DNA of 64,000 nucleotides, taken from assembly GCF_023657595.1 (NCBI RefSeq), contig NZ_CP098323.1, positions 706,001 through 770,000 on the forward strand. Direction: 5' to 3'. The stretch comes from Cytobacillus firmus. GTDB taxonomy: Bacteria; Bacillota; Bacilli; Bacillales; Cytobacillaceae. Each line of letters begins with the position of its first letter. The first letter of the stretch is position 1. Of this stretch, positions 33,953 through 42,829 are shown one piece after another. Under the pieces are notes generated by a model that worked only from the letters and a program-made list of their open reading frames with translations, was not told the DNA's origin and ran no database searches. The position numbers were made by a program, and so were the translations under genes.

Positions 33953-34268
33953 CTGTAAATAGAACGCTGAATTTGCAAATAGGAAAGCTTTTTTTGCAAA
34001 TTGAATATCAATCTGCAAATAGATGGAGTGGACCTGCAAATAGAGCAGCTGAATTTGCAAATAGGAAAGCTTTTTCTGCAAATTGAATATCAATCTGCAA
34101 ATAGATGGAGTGGACCTGCAAATAGAGCAGCTGAATTTGCAAATAGGAAAGCTTTTTCTGCAAATTGAATATCAGTCTGCAAATAGATGGATAGGACCTG
34201 CAAATAGAACGCTGATTTTGCAAATAGAACGATTAATCTGCAAATAGAATCTAAAAAATTGTAAATAG
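33953..34268 (+). repeat. TGCAAATAG repeat array, second block (16 units, 82-bp higher-order repeat)
   Basis: Sixteen units start between 33954 and 34260 with spacings of 19-21 bp. Inside the block, units at 33974, 34056 and 34138 begin near-identical 82-bp modules of four units (spacings 21, 19, 21, 21). First and last units are TGTAAATAG variants. The unit spacing equals two helical turns of DNA. Confidence 0.88.
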
Positions 34269-34405
34269 ACCATCCCATATGCTGCAGACTGGTCGGTTTT
34301 TTTGCTGAGATGGATTCCTGTAGAAACTTTAAACATGGTGATATGTATATTTAAAGTATACGAATTTAAAGGAAGGAGATAGTAAGTAAAAAAGAAGGGA
34401 TTGTC

Positions 34406-35425
34406 ATGAAAAAAATTAAACCCATTAAATTAAGTTCTCATAATCTGGATAGCACAGAAAAATTAACATCAGCCGAAATGGGCAAGCTTTGGGCTACATA
34501 TATGGGAAACAGTATGGCATCATGTTTTTTAAAGTATTTTCTGCAGCATGTTGAAGATAAGGACATTAAAAGCTTATTGGAAAATGCCTTGCAGCTATCA
34601 GAAGAATTTATGGAGACCATTAAAGGTATTTTCAAGAAAGAGGGGTTTCCCATTCCTAATGGTTTTACAGAAGAGGATGTAAATTTAGGTGCTCCCAGAC
34701 TGTTTATGGATGAATTTTACGTCCACTATTTAAAGTATACGGCAAAAGCAGGATTGAGTATTTATAGCATTGCCCTCCCTCTAATGTACAGAAAAGACGT
34801 AAAAGAATTTTTTAGGTATTCCATGGATTCCGCCATGGATTTAATGGAGCAGATTAAAGAGATATTAATACATAAAGGGCTAATCATTAAACCTCCGTTG
34901 ATTCCAGTTCCTGAAAAAGTGGAAATTGTGCATAAGGATTTTTTGAACGGCTACCTTGGAGATAAACGCCCATTGCATGCAATGGAAATCACTCATTTTT
35001 ACGATAATATTGAAAATAATGTAACAAGTAAAGCACTTATCATGGCATTTGCCCAAGTGGCAAAGGATGAAAAGATACGCAAATTGTTTGAGCGGGGAAA
35101 AGAAATTACCACAACGAATATTGAAAGTTATAGGCAAAAACTGCATGAAGAAGATTTGCCTTCTCCACCTTATCTGGATGACTTAATAACCAATTCCACT
35201 TTCCCACCTTTTTCTGATAAAATCATGCTCTTCCATAAGATGGATATGTTTTCAATAAAACTTAGAGCCTTCGGAAATTCAGTGGCAGTCAATGGCCGCC
35301 GCGATGTAGGGATGGTTTATTTAAAGGCAACAATGAAAAATTCACATTTTGTTCAGAGTGCTGCAAAAATCATGCTTGAGAGAGGCTGGTTTGAACAGCC
35401 TCCAACGGCTGCTGATAGAGATTGA
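34406..35425 (+). CDS. DUF3231 family protein (second member)
   Basis: The 339-residue protein has two repeated halves (LTSAEMGKLWATYMGNSMASCFLKYF and LHAMEITHFYDNIENNVTSKALIMAF) as in the protein encoded at 3136-4143, with a conserved end GWFEQPPTAADRD. Sequence identity between the two appears moderate, so this is an old duplication or independent acquisition. The start lies 20 bp after AAGGAGAT. It is flanked by the repeat array and by a strong terminator. Function unknown. Confidence 0.87.
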   Translation: MKKIKPIKLSSHNLDSTEKLTSAEMGKLWATYMGNSMASCFLKYFLQHVEDKDIKSLLENALQLSEEFMETIKGIFKKEGFPIPNGFTEEDVNLGAPRLFMDEFYVHYLKYTAKAGLSIYSIALPLMYRKDVKEFFRYSMDSAMDLMEQIKEILIHKGLIIKPPLIPVPEKVEIVHKDFLNGYLGDKRPLHAMEITHFYDNIENNVTSKALIMAFAQVAKDEKIRKLFERGKEITTTNIESYRQKLHEEDLPSPPYLDDLITNSTFPPFSDKIMLFHKMDMFSIKLRAFGNSVAVNGRRDVGMVYLKATMKNSHFVQSAAKIMLERGWFEQPPTAADRD

Positions 35426-35458
35426 TGGTATTTTTGCCTTTATTTCACTAGCGGTTAA

Positions 35459-35496
35459 AAGTCGCTTTCCCTTGCGTAAGGAAAGCGGCTTTTTTA
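35459..35496 (+). terminator. Terminator after the second DUF3231 gene
   Basis: AAGTCGCTTTCC and GGAAAGCGGCTT form a 12-bp stem followed by six T. Confidence 0.9.
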
Positions 35497-35533
35497 GTTT
35501 GATTTGTTAATAAGCTTTTCACTTAAAATTACG

Positions 35534-35597
35534 TTGACTATTCAGTTGAACTGTATTATCTTGTTATTAAGTTGAACTATATAGCTGAACTGAATAG
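35534..35597 (+). promoter_or_regulatory. Promoter and palindromic operator of the PadR operon
   Basis: TTGACT (35534) and TATCTT (35557) are 17 bp apart. An interrupted inverted repeat, CTATTCAGTTGAACT (35538-35552) and AGCTGAACTGAATAG (35583-35597), brackets the start region, with a third GTTGAACT at 35571. This is the kind of site bound by autoregulating PadR proteins. Confidence 0.65.
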
Positions 35598-35608
35598 AGG
35601 ATGAGAAT

Positions 35609-35926
35609 ATGAAACATAAATTATTACCGCTGTCTGAAACCATGCATTATATTTTATTAGCTCTGCGCGAGCCGCTCCATGGCTATGCCGTCATGCAGAA
35701 GATAGAAGAGATAAGTAACGGCTCTGTTATTTTAGCGGCTGGTACATTATACGGTGCGATTGAAAACTTGAATAAGCATGGCTGGATCGAACCTGTTGGA
35801 GAGTCAGGCCGGAGAAAAGTTTATAGGATTACTGCGGAAGGAAGCGAAATTTTGAAAATAGAACAAAACAGGCTGCTGCATATTTTATCCCTGTACGAAG
35901 GAAGTGAATCGAATGAAGAAATTTAA
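35609..35926 (+). CDS. PadR-family transcriptional regulator
   Basis: The 105-residue winged-helix protein begins with the PadR signature SETMHYILLALREPLHGYAVMQKIEEIS and continues GSVILAAGTLYGAIENLNKHGWIEPV and GRRKVYRITAEG. It lacks the longer C-terminal dimerisation part, typical of the short PadR-s2 type. It overlaps the DUF2812 gene by 14 bp, so it probably represses its own operon through the palindrome upstream. Confidence 0.9.
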   Translation: MKHKLLPLSETMHYILLALREPLHGYAVMQKIEEISNGSVILAAGTLYGAIENLNKHGWIEPVGESGRRKVYRITAEGSEILKIEQNRLLHILSLYEGSESNEEI

Positions 35927-36482
35927 GATGTTTTTTGATATTGAAAAAGAGGAGCTCTGGCTGAACGAGCAATTGCAAAAAGGCTATCGCTGTACAAATA
36001 TTAGCGGATTGGGCATATACACTTTCGAAAAAACAGACAACAAATATGTGATGCGGCTCGATTATCAAGATTATTTTTCAAAGAAAAAGTTTGAAGGTTA
36101 CAAAGGGTTATATGAAGATTTCGGCTGGGTTTATATAAATGGGCCGTGGCTTGGCGGAATTCGATATTGGCAAAAAGAGGATGATGGCCAAAGTCAAATC
36201 TTCTCGGATCGCCAATCAGAGAGTCATTATTATAGAAGGCTGATGGGGTATTCATCTGGTTTGGGGATACTGTTATTGTCTTTTTCGTATATGATTTACA
36301 AGGATTCAGGCCTATATTTAGCCGAAGGTCTTTGGAGTATGGAAGGTGCATTATTTTGGAAATCCTTTATATTTGAGACTCCATTTGTCCTTTTGAGGCT
36401 GCTTCCAGTCTTTATGGCTGTGTTCTTCTGCATCAGTTTCTATAAAGCTTATCGTAAGTATACAATGTTAAATGAGAAATAG
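35913..36482 (+). CDS. DUF2812 domain membrane protein
   Basis: The 189-residue protein starts MKKFKMFFDIEKEELWLNEQ. A soluble N-terminal DUF2812 domain (about 1-110, with the GYRCTNI and FGWVYINGPWLGGIRYW blocks) is followed by two membrane segments (about 115-135 and 155-178). ATG 35913 with GAAGGAAG upstream is chosen over GTG 35904. PadR-DUF2812 pairs are a recurrent arrangement in Firmicutes; the function is unknown but envelope related. Confidence 0.85.
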   Translation: MKKFKMFFDIEKEELWLNEQLQKGYRCTNISGLGIYTFEKTDNKYVMRLDYQDYFSKKKFEGYKGLYEDFGWVYINGPWLGGIRYWQKEDDGQSQIFSDRQSESHYYRRLMGYSSGLGILLLSFSYMIYKDSGLYLAEGLWSMEGALFWKSFIFETPFVLLRLLPVFMAVFFCISFYKAYRKYTMLNEK

Positions 36483-36589
36483 TTTACTGTCCCAGGGGGA
36501 TGGTGGACAATAAACCTGTCCCTTTTTATGACCGAAAATGAAACTTTCCCTTCTGGATATTCGTAAACTATTAAAAGGGGGAACTGGTT

Positions 36590-36790
36590 TTGGAAGAAAA
36601 TACCAGTAGGTTTGATTTTTACTCGGCCATAATTATTTCAGTGATAGCGATAGTTTTAATGATCAGGAACATGTTAGCGGACATAGATTTCTTTTCCGTG
36701 ACCAATGCTTTGGCTGTTTTTGCTCTAGTAGTATCCCTCAGGCAGTTATATACCCTAACCATGTCATCCCGAAAAGGGGAACCATCATGA
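36590..36790 (+). CDS. Small membrane protein, 66 aa
   Basis: A TTG start with GGGGG upstream opens MEENTSRFDFYSAIIISVIA; two membrane helices follow and the tail is MSSRKGEPS. The last codon and stop overlap the next gene start by four bases (ATGA), so the two are coupled. Confidence 0.5.
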   Translation: MEENTSRFDFYSAIIISVIAIVLMIRNMLADIDFFSVTNALAVFALVVSLRQLYTLTMSSRKGEPS

Positions 36791-36987
36791 ATTTGTTCAC
36801 ATTGGCTCTGGCCGGATTGAATGCCTTCGATATTTTATTTCAGCTTTTGGCTTTTGCCTTTTTATTGACCATTCCTGGGATCCTTGTCATCTTCTTTTTT
36901 ATTTTCAAGAGAAGAAACGACAGGTTAAAGCGAATGGAAGAAAAGCTGGATCAAATCCTTTTTAAAATGGAAAGCAAAAATAAATAG
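36787..36987 (+). CDS. Small membrane protein with C-terminal coiled coil (DUF4083-like)
   Basis: The 66 residues give two hydrophobic segments (about 5-20 and 22-42) and the tail FKRRNDRLKRMEEKLDQILFKMESK, a charged coiled coil. This resembles DUF4083-type proteins of Bacillaceae, tentatively. It is translationally coupled with the preceding gene. Confidence 0.55.
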   Translation: MNLFTLALAGLNAFDILFQLLAFAFLLTIPGILVIFFFIFKRRNDRLKRMEEKLDQILFKMESKNK

Positions 36988-37065
36988 GGTTGGTGTATGG
37001 CGGGAAGCTGGTGTGCAGAATGAATCTGTGCACTTTTTTTATTAAACCAAAGGAGCTTGTGGAGG

Positions 37066-37429
37066 TTCGGACACAAAAGACAGGAGAGGACGAGATAGAG
37101 TCAGAACCTGGTCTAACTTCGGACACAAAAAACAGGAAAGCGAGAGTCAGAGTCAGAACCTGCTCTAACTTCGGACTCAAAGTGCAGGAAATCGAGAGTC
37201 AGAGTCAGAACCTGGTCTAACTTCGGACACAAAAAACAGGAAAGCGAGAGTCAGAGACAGAACCTGGTCTAACTTCGGACACAAAAGGCAGGAAAGCGAG
37301 AGTCAGAGTCAGAACCTGCTCTAACTTCGGACTCAAAGTGCAGGAAATCGAGAGATAGAGTCAGAATCCAGTCCAACTTCGGACACAAAAGGCAGGAAGC
37401 CTGCATTTAGAGTCAGAACCCGTTGTTAA
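37066..37429 (+). repeat. Tandem repeat array, seven units of exactly 52 bp
   Basis: TTCGGACWCAAA units start at 37066, 37118, 37170, 37222, 37274, 37326 and 37378. Each continues with CAGGAAA, CGAGAG, TCAGAGTCAGAACC and TGSTCTAAC. Two sub-types alternate (CACAAAAAACAGG versus CTCAAAGTGCAGG). As 52 is not a multiple of three, a coding array is unlikely; the open frame at 36990-37220 is incidental. The array lies between the small membrane genes and the sensor kinase operon, which starts 160 bp later. Confidence 0.9.
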
Positions 37430-37591
37430 TCTGAAAAAATCCCGTACACCGCCCCTCTGCAAAAAAAACCAACTGTTAAGAAATTTGTAATAACTATATA
37501 ATGTTTTGTTTAGAATCTTTGTTTATACTTCTTTCAAGACTATCAAGCTGGGTTCAACCCGGCTATTATGATAAAAAACCGGGGTGACTGG

Positions 37592-38683
37592 ATGTCCATA
37601 AAAAAACGATTGATTTTATCGAATATAGGGATGGTGCTGCTTCCTGTTGCTTTATTTTTGCTGCTGGAAATGGTCATTGGGTATATATTGTTCTATCCTG
37701 TGAAAGGTTCAGTGGATCAGGAGGATCTTGAATTTTTCCGGTCGATTCGGATTTATCTGCTGGTCGGGGTGCTCGTTTTGACCAATGGAATCCTGACTTT
37801 CCTTGTTTCGAAAAGCATCATTGCTCCGCTTCTCCGGCTGAAGCAGTCGGCAAATGATATCAGCAGAGGAAATCTGGATACAGAAATAGTGGTTTCCGGG
37901 AAAAAGGATGAGCTGAACGAACTGGCCATGGCGTTTGAAAGCATGAGAAGCCGATTGAAGGAAGCCGCAGCGATGCAAAAGCAGTATGAAGAAAATCAGA
38001 AGGAATTGATTGCAAGCATTTCCCATGATTTAAAAACTCCTTTAACGAGCATAAAGGGCTATATCCGCGGCCTGGCAGATGGTGTGGCGAATACGCCGGA
38101 AAAGATGGAACGATATTTGGGCACAATTGAAAAAAAAGCGGATGATATGGAAGCTTTGATTTCGGAGCTTCTATTGTATTCCAAGCTTGATTTGCCGAAT
38201 GTTCCTTATGATTTGAGGGAGCTGGATTTAGCGTCCTACTTTGATGATTATCTCGAGGAGCTTCGGTTTAATCTGGCGGGACAGCCTGTCAGTCTCCGTC
38301 TTGAGTGCGAGCCGAATCAATCGTATCGGGTACAGGCTGACAGGGAGAAATTGAATCGCGTTGTTGGCAATATTGTGCAGAACAGCTTGAAATACATGAA
38401 GGAAGAAAAGAAAGAATTAGTCGTCAGGCTGTCGTCAAAAGCGGAGGACGTCACGGTTGAAATTCAGGATAATGGTGCTGGCGTTTCACGCGAAGAGCTT
38501 CCTCATTTATTTGACCGCTTTTACCGTACGGATGTCTCCCGGAATTCTGCCACAGGCGGCAGCGGGCTGGGTCTGGCCATTGTGAAAAAAATCATTGAAG
38601 GCCACGGGGGGACCGTTTGGGCAAATGGCGGAACCGGACAGGGGCTTAGTATCTTTTTCACGTTAAAAAAGGGGGGAAGATGA
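37592..38683 (+). CDS. HAMP-domain sensor histidine kinase
   Basis: The 363-residue kinase has TM1 (about 11-33), a very short extracytoplasmic part, TM2 (about 53-74), a HAMP domain, HisKA with the H-box SISHDLKTPLTSIKGYI, and HATPase_c with NIVQNSLKYM, DNGAGV, DRFYR and GGSGLGLAIV. ATG 37592 (GGGGTG upstream) is preferred to the start at 37568. The short sensor loop suggests an intramembrane-sensing kinase of cell-envelope stress. It is followed directly by its response regulator. Confidence 0.9.
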   Translation: MSIKKRLILSNIGMVLLPVALFLLLEMVIGYILFYPVKGSVDQEDLEFFRSIRIYLLVGVLVLTNGILTFLVSKSIIAPLLRLKQSANDISRGNLDTEIVVSGKKDELNELAMAFESMRSRLKEAAAMQKQYEENQKELIASISHDLKTPLTSIKGYIRGLADGVANTPEKMERYLGTIEKKADDMEALISELLLYSKLDLPNVPYDLRELDLASYFDDYLEELRFNLAGQPVSLRLECEPNQSYRVQADREKLNRVVGNIVQNSLKYMKEEKKELVVRLSSKAEDVTVEIQDNGAGVSREELPHLFDRFYRTDVSRNSATGGSGLGLAIVKKIIEGHGGTVWANGGTGQGLSIFFTLKKGGR

Positions 38684-39373
38684 TTGGAAAGAATCTTGAT
38701 CATTGAAGATGAGCCCAGCATTGCTGAGCTCGAACGGGATTACCTGGAACTGAACCATTATGTGGCAGATATTGCAGCAACGGGTCAGGAAGGGCTGGAA
38801 CGCTTAAAAACCAACGCCTATCGGCTGGTGCTGCTGGACTTGATGCTTCCGGATATGGACGGTTATGAAGTCTGCAGGAAAATCAGGGAGGTTTCAGAGA
38901 TACCCATTATTATGGTGACGGCAAAAAATGAGGACATTGATATGATCAGGGGATTGGGCCGGGGAGCAGATGATTATATTGCCAAGCCTTTTAATCCCAA
39001 TCAATTGATCGCCAGGGTGAAGGCGCATATAGTCCGGTATGACAGGCTGACTTCCAGCGGTCCCGGCAAGGACGAAGACATCAGGATTGGGGATTTGATG
39101 ATTCAGCCGGGTACACGGAAAGTATTTGAGGGCAATCAAGAAAAAATCCTTACGGCCAAAGAGTTCGACCTGCTGCTGTTCATGGCTTCCTCCCCGAACC
39201 AGGTCTTCAGCAAAGAGCATCTGCTCGAGCAGGTGTGGGGATTTGATTTCTATGGGGATGTCACAACCGTGACAGTTCATATCAGAAGGCTGAGGGAGAA
39301 AATTGAAAAAGACCCATCCGAACCGGATTATATCGAAACGGTTTGGGGCGTGGGCTATCGGTTTAAACGGTAA
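38684..39373 (+). CDS. OmpR/PhoB-type response regulator
   Basis: The 229 residues include a receiver (IIEDEPS, LVLLDLMLPDMDGYEV, MVTAKNEDID, KPFN) and a winged-helix effector (LTAKEFDLLLFMASSPNQVFSKEHLLEQVWG, VTTVTVHIRRLREKIE, VWGVGYRFKR). A TTG start right after the kinase stop follows GGGGGG at 8 bp. It probably controls the membrane protein genes that follow. Confidence 0.92.
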   Translation: MERILIIEDEPSIAELERDYLELNHYVADIAATGQEGLERLKTNAYRLVLLDLMLPDMDGYEVCRKIREVSEIPIIMVTAKNEDIDMIRGLGRGADDYIAKPFNPNQLIARVKAHIVRYDRLTSSGPGKDEDIRIGDLMIQPGTRKVFEGNQEKILTAKEFDLLLFMASSPNQVFSKEHLLEQVWGFDFYGDVTTVTVHIRRLREKIEKDPSEPDYIETVWGVGYRFKR

Positions 39374-39507
39374 GAGCGTATAGATTTTCTATGCGTTCTT
39401 TTTTTATTTCTGGATTTAATATTTCTGTAAGAATTTGATAAGAGTGCCGTTAGAACCTCTGCTTAGAATGGGTTTTGTAAATGAAACAGCAGAGGAGATG
39501 AAAGAAA

Positions 39508-40095
39508 ATGCCAAAAAGAACATTGGCTGAAAATAGTTATATAGGATTGGGCTTGGTATATCTGGGCTGCCTGCTGATTCAGTTTTTGCTGGCGGGGATG
39601 TCGATCTTTGGTGATCCGTCCAAATGGGCCGCCCATAAAATGTTGGTGCATTTGTTTGGCTATGCCATTCCGGTGCTGATGATGCTGAGTGCGCTGGCAG
39701 GAGGATTTTTTAAAAGGATTTATCAAGAAATGATAGCGGTTTTTCTGCTGCTGTTTGCCATGTATTTCACTGCCAATATGGGCTGGAAAATCAGCTGGCT
39801 TGGAGCGTTCCACCCGGTTGCGGGATTACTGTTTCTTGGGGCAGGCGCGGCTGCGGTCCGAAAGGTATGGAAGCCGAAGGAGCCTGTTCGCTCCAAAGAA
39901 AAAAACAGAGGGCTGCTGGTTTGGGTATTGGCTGGCGCAGCCGGCGGATTAACAGCAGGTGTTATTTTATCTAATCTGATTGGAAACATTAGTTTCTATT
40001 TATTCGATCAGCCAGTGGGGATTAAATTTCTGCCGTTTTATCTGGCTGCCTTATTCGCGGTGATGGTACCTGCCTGGCAGTATAAGAAGAAATAA
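39508..40095 (+). CDS. DUF6220-type membrane protein
   Basis: The 195-residue protein has about six membrane segments. The first half (SYIGLGLVYLGCLLIQFLLAGMSIFGDPSKWAAHKMLVHLFGYAIPVLMMLSA) matches the DUF6220 pattern, as I recall it. It lies 135 bp after the response regulator and 20 bp before the next membrane gene. AGAGGAGATG precedes the ATG. Function unknown. Confidence 0.7.
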   Translation: MPKRTLAENSYIGLGLVYLGCLLIQFLLAGMSIFGDPSKWAAHKMLVHLFGYAIPVLMMLSALAGGFFKRIYQEMIAVFLLLFAMYFTANMGWKISWLGAFHPVAGLLFLGAGAAAVRKVWKPKEPVRSKEKNRGLLVWVLAGAAGGLTAGVILSNLIGNISFYLFDQPVGIKFLPFYLAALFAVMVPAWQYKKK

Positions 40096-40115
40096 AAGAA
40101 GAAGGAGGAAAAGCA

Positions 40116-40616
40116 ATGAAGCAAAAACTGACATATTTCTTTATGGTTTCATATTTATGGATCACCTTTATTATGCTGGGGGCTTTTATACTGGAGGTAT
40201 TCATGGTGTATCCGAATATTTTTCATAACGTGCCGGAATCGTTTGAGGTTTCGATGGACTTTATGGAGGCTGCGAGTCCTCATACGTTTTTCCCGCCGCT
40301 TGGGTTAGCGAGCTGGATCACTGGGGCTGGGGCGCTGATTCTGGTGTGGAAAATAAAATCTGCCCGAAGCTGGGTTCTGGGAAGTATCCTTGTTATGATT
40401 CTCCTGGGGCTCGTCTCCATGATATTTGAATGGCCGCGGAATGAAATAATGTTTATTGATGGGCAGAGTGTTCATTCAGTGGAATTTCTAAAACAGACAG
40501 CAAGAGAGTTTCTGATGATCAATTGGATCAGAGTAGCGTGCAATACGATTGGCGCTGTCATGGTGTTTGTGGGATTTTTAAAGTTTTATAAGAACCAATT
40601 GCATGAAAGAGAGTAG
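40116..40616 (+). CDS. Four-helix integral membrane protein
   Basis: The 166-residue protein has four membrane segments at about 8-30, 61-80, 89-107 and 140-158, with a longer polar loop between 3 and 4. AAGGAGG is well placed. It is probably cotranscribed with the DUF6220 gene. The topology resembles DUF1772-type proteins, but I am not certain. Confidence 0.6.
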   Translation: MKQKLTYFFMVSYLWITFIMLGAFILEVFMVYPNIFHNVPESFEVSMDFMEAASPHTFFPPLGLASWITGAGALILVWKIKSARSWVLGSILVMILLGLVSMIFEWPRNEIMFIDGQSVHSVEFLKQTAREFLMINWIRVACNTIGAVMVFVGFLKFYKNQLHERE

Positions 40617-40624
40617 GCAAATGG

Positions 40625-40654
40625 AAAGGGACAGGCGGGCCTGTCCCTTTTTTA
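40625..40654 (+). terminator. Terminator of the membrane protein operon
   Basis: AAAGGGACAGG-CGGG-CCTGTCCCTTTTTT, an 11-bp stem with T run; it also lies next to the stop of the convergent protease gene. Confidence 0.9.
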
Positions 40655-40659
40655 ATCGA

Positions 40660-42627
40660 TTATTTCCCCGCACCAGGGCCAACACGGCGTGTAACTGTAT
40701 CCGTTTTGGCAGGATCGGTTTCTGAGGTGCTTGTAAATGTAAGGTTTGTCGGTACAGGCTTGGTTTTTGGAATTTTCACGTAAACTGGAACTTCCACTGT
40801 TTCCCCGGCTTGCACCTCAATCACATTATGCTCCAGCATGATTTCCCAGCCGGCTTCGTTCTTAGCATTGAGGCGGATAAGATCCGCAGCATTGCCCGTA
40901 TTGGTTACCTTGAAGGAATAGGCTGCCACCTTGCCTGGAGCGGCAAATTGGACTCTGCTGTTTTCAGCTGAGATGCCTCTTGTGGCCGGGCCTGACTCAT
41001 CCATATGGCGGACGGCGACACGATAGGAGAGGGCTCCTTCGTTATCAAGCTTTTTATTTAAAATATAAAAGTGAAGACGGTTATGCTCGTCCTTATATTC
41101 GCTGACAACCCCATCTGCTGTGCCTGCCTTGAAGAGAGAATCGGAAAGCTGTCTGTAATCCCCTTTTGAATACATAGCTTCTGTTCCGTCAGGGCGTTTA
41201 AAGTCAACCTTGTTAATGTCTTCTGCATGAGAGTCGATGACCCAGATATTTGGTGCTGCTTCCGTATTTTTGGTTTTGGCAAGAAGAACGCCGGAATCTG
41301 GGGTGAAGGAGTCGAATCCTACACGGTCCACTACTTCCACCGTATAGTTGTTATACCATTTTTCCCCGCGCTGCATGTCCGCACGCCAGTCGTCCTCAAG
41401 TGAATTTTTTGGCGTCAGATCTTCCATGCTGATGTTGATGCCGTGAAGGGCATTACGGCCAAACTCTTCACCGGCCGGTACCGCACGTGCCAGGATATCA
41501 GTAAAGACAGGTCCGGATTCAGCCAATTCCTCCCGGCTGATGTTCAAGTACTGGTCTTCCGATAAGAAGCCTTGCTTGATTTTGTTTCGGAGCATGTGAT
41601 GCGCCGGCGCTGATCCGCCCAGGGTAGGAAGGACCATCCATCTTGTATGCGGCCCTGCAGGACCATTGAAGCTTCCGCGGCTCATTAATTCCCATGGTCC
41701 GGAATAAGAGCGGGAAACAGGCTTTCCATATGGATTATTGTAGTTATCCCCCAAATTCATAATATGGCCAAATTCATGAGCGAAGGTTCCCATTCCATCG
41801 TTTTCACCCTGGATGGAAACACCCCGGCTTGCACTGGACCAGATGCTTTTTGCAGCAAGCCATGAAGTCCAAGGGACATAGCGGGTATTGGCGGAATTCG
41901 GGAATCCTTCAAAAGGCGGGCCAAATTCCTTCGCCACATCTTCTGCTGTTTGGAACATCATTTCTCCAAACTCCTGCCAGACACCTGATTCATCATATCC
42001 GGCATGCAGGATGAAGGTGAAATCGTAATTTTTGCCTGAAGCTGCGATATCAGCTTGTGCCTTTTCTATTGCTTCAGATCTTAAATTTTTTGCCTGATAC
42101 TCTTCAGGCATGTTGGATTGCTGCCCAAATTCGTTCAGTCCGTACTGGAATTCATTGTGGTCCATCCGATAGGTTCCGAATGAATCCAGTTCAACAGCCC
42201 ATTTGCCATACGAATTTTCTCTCCAATATTCATTGATGGTCCGATGATTATTCAGCGGCTGCGGCTTGTTCAGGAAATCCACCCAGAACTGGCCGATTTC
42301 ATCGCGCGGGATATTGCCGGTGCCAATAGGGTTGCCTGCGACTTCAGATCCTTCCGGCTGGCTTAAAATAAACTCCCGGTCAGGAAAATCGACAATGACA
42401 AGAGCTCCCCGTAATACTCTTTCAGGCTCAATATCAGCCGTACGCCAGTCAATTCCCGGCACCGGCCGGTAATCTTCCCAGGTCATATCCTCAGGAAGCT
42501 CCCAGGACTGCCCATCTGCGGGTTCCGGGAAATCTTCAAGACCCGGCTTTTCTGCATAAGCCGCAGAAGAAATGGTCATTAAAAGCAATGTAACAAAGAA
42601 GATAAAAGATTTTTTCAATTGCCTCAT
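40660..42627 (-). CDS. Immune inhibitor A-like secreted M6 metalloprotease
   Basis: The 655-residue protein starts with a signal peptide (FIFFVTLLLMTISSAAYA) and has the zinc motif FAHEFGHIMNLGDNY (about 284-298; HExxH with the downstream Asp). Upstream is the M6 block RGALVIVDFPDREF; the C-terminus (about 530-655) looks like an NEW3-type beta domain (YSFKVTNTGNAADLIRLNAKNEAGW). Family members degrade host antimicrobial proteins in insect pathogens; in this species a general exoprotease role is also possible. It has its own upstream AT-rich promoter region of about 200 bp. Confidence 0.88.
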   Translation of the reverse strand: MRQLKKSFIFFVTLLLMTISSAAYAEKPGLEDFPEPADGQSWELPEDMTWEDYRPVPGIDWRTADIEPERVLRGALVIVDFPDREFILSQPEGSEVAGNPIGTGNIPRDEIGQFWVDFLNKPQPLNNHRTINEYWRENSYGKWAVELDSFGTYRMDHNEFQYGLNEFGQQSNMPEEYQAKNLRSEAIEKAQADIAASGKNYDFTFILHAGYDESGVWQEFGEMMFQTAEDVAKEFGPPFEGFPNSANTRYVPWTSWLAAKSIWSSASRGVSIQGENDGMGTFAHEFGHIMNLGDNYNNPYGKPVSRSYSGPWELMSRGSFNGPAGPHTRWMVLPTLGGSAPAHHMLRNKIKQGFLSEDQYLNISREELAESGPVFTDILARAVPAGEEFGRNALHGINISMEDLTPKNSLEDDWRADMQRGEKWYNNYTVEVVDRVGFDSFTPDSGVLLAKTKNTEAAPNIWVIDSHAEDINKVDFKRPDGTEAMYSKGDYRQLSDSLFKAGTADGVVSEYKDEHNRLHFYILNKKLDNEGALSYRVAVRHMDESGPATRGISAENSRVQFAAPGKVAAYSFKVTNTGNAADLIRLNAKNEAGWEIMLEHNVIEVQAGETVEVPVYVKIPKTKPVPTNLTFTSTSETDPAKTDTVTRRVGPGAGK

Positions 42628-42829
42628 TTTATTTCGCCTCCCTTAATTCTAGTATTATGGTAAATTATACAATTTTGTTTCGGTATTAAAAATATAAAAT
42701 ATTTAAAATATTCAAAATGATAGAGAAGACCTAAGACTGGATTCCTGTAATAACGAAAAGCAGAGGGAAGCGGTAGTCTAAAACTGCTATATTTAAAGAG
42801 AAGGGAAGCTTTCTAAGCAGGAGGGACAT

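Noticed and set aside
33670-34268. CRISPR array
   Set aside because: Repeats are only about 10 bp conserved with 10-12 bp spacers that recur, and no cas gene is in the window.
33568-34278. Open frames on the minus strand rich in FAKSAFYLQ-like repeats
   Set aside because: They are translations of the TGCAAATAG array. Unit spacing of 19-21 bp does not keep one frame, and no ribosome binding site is present.
36990-37220. Open frame of 76 codons over the 52-bp tandem array
   Set aside because: A period of 52 bp shifts frame at each unit; there is no family resemblance.
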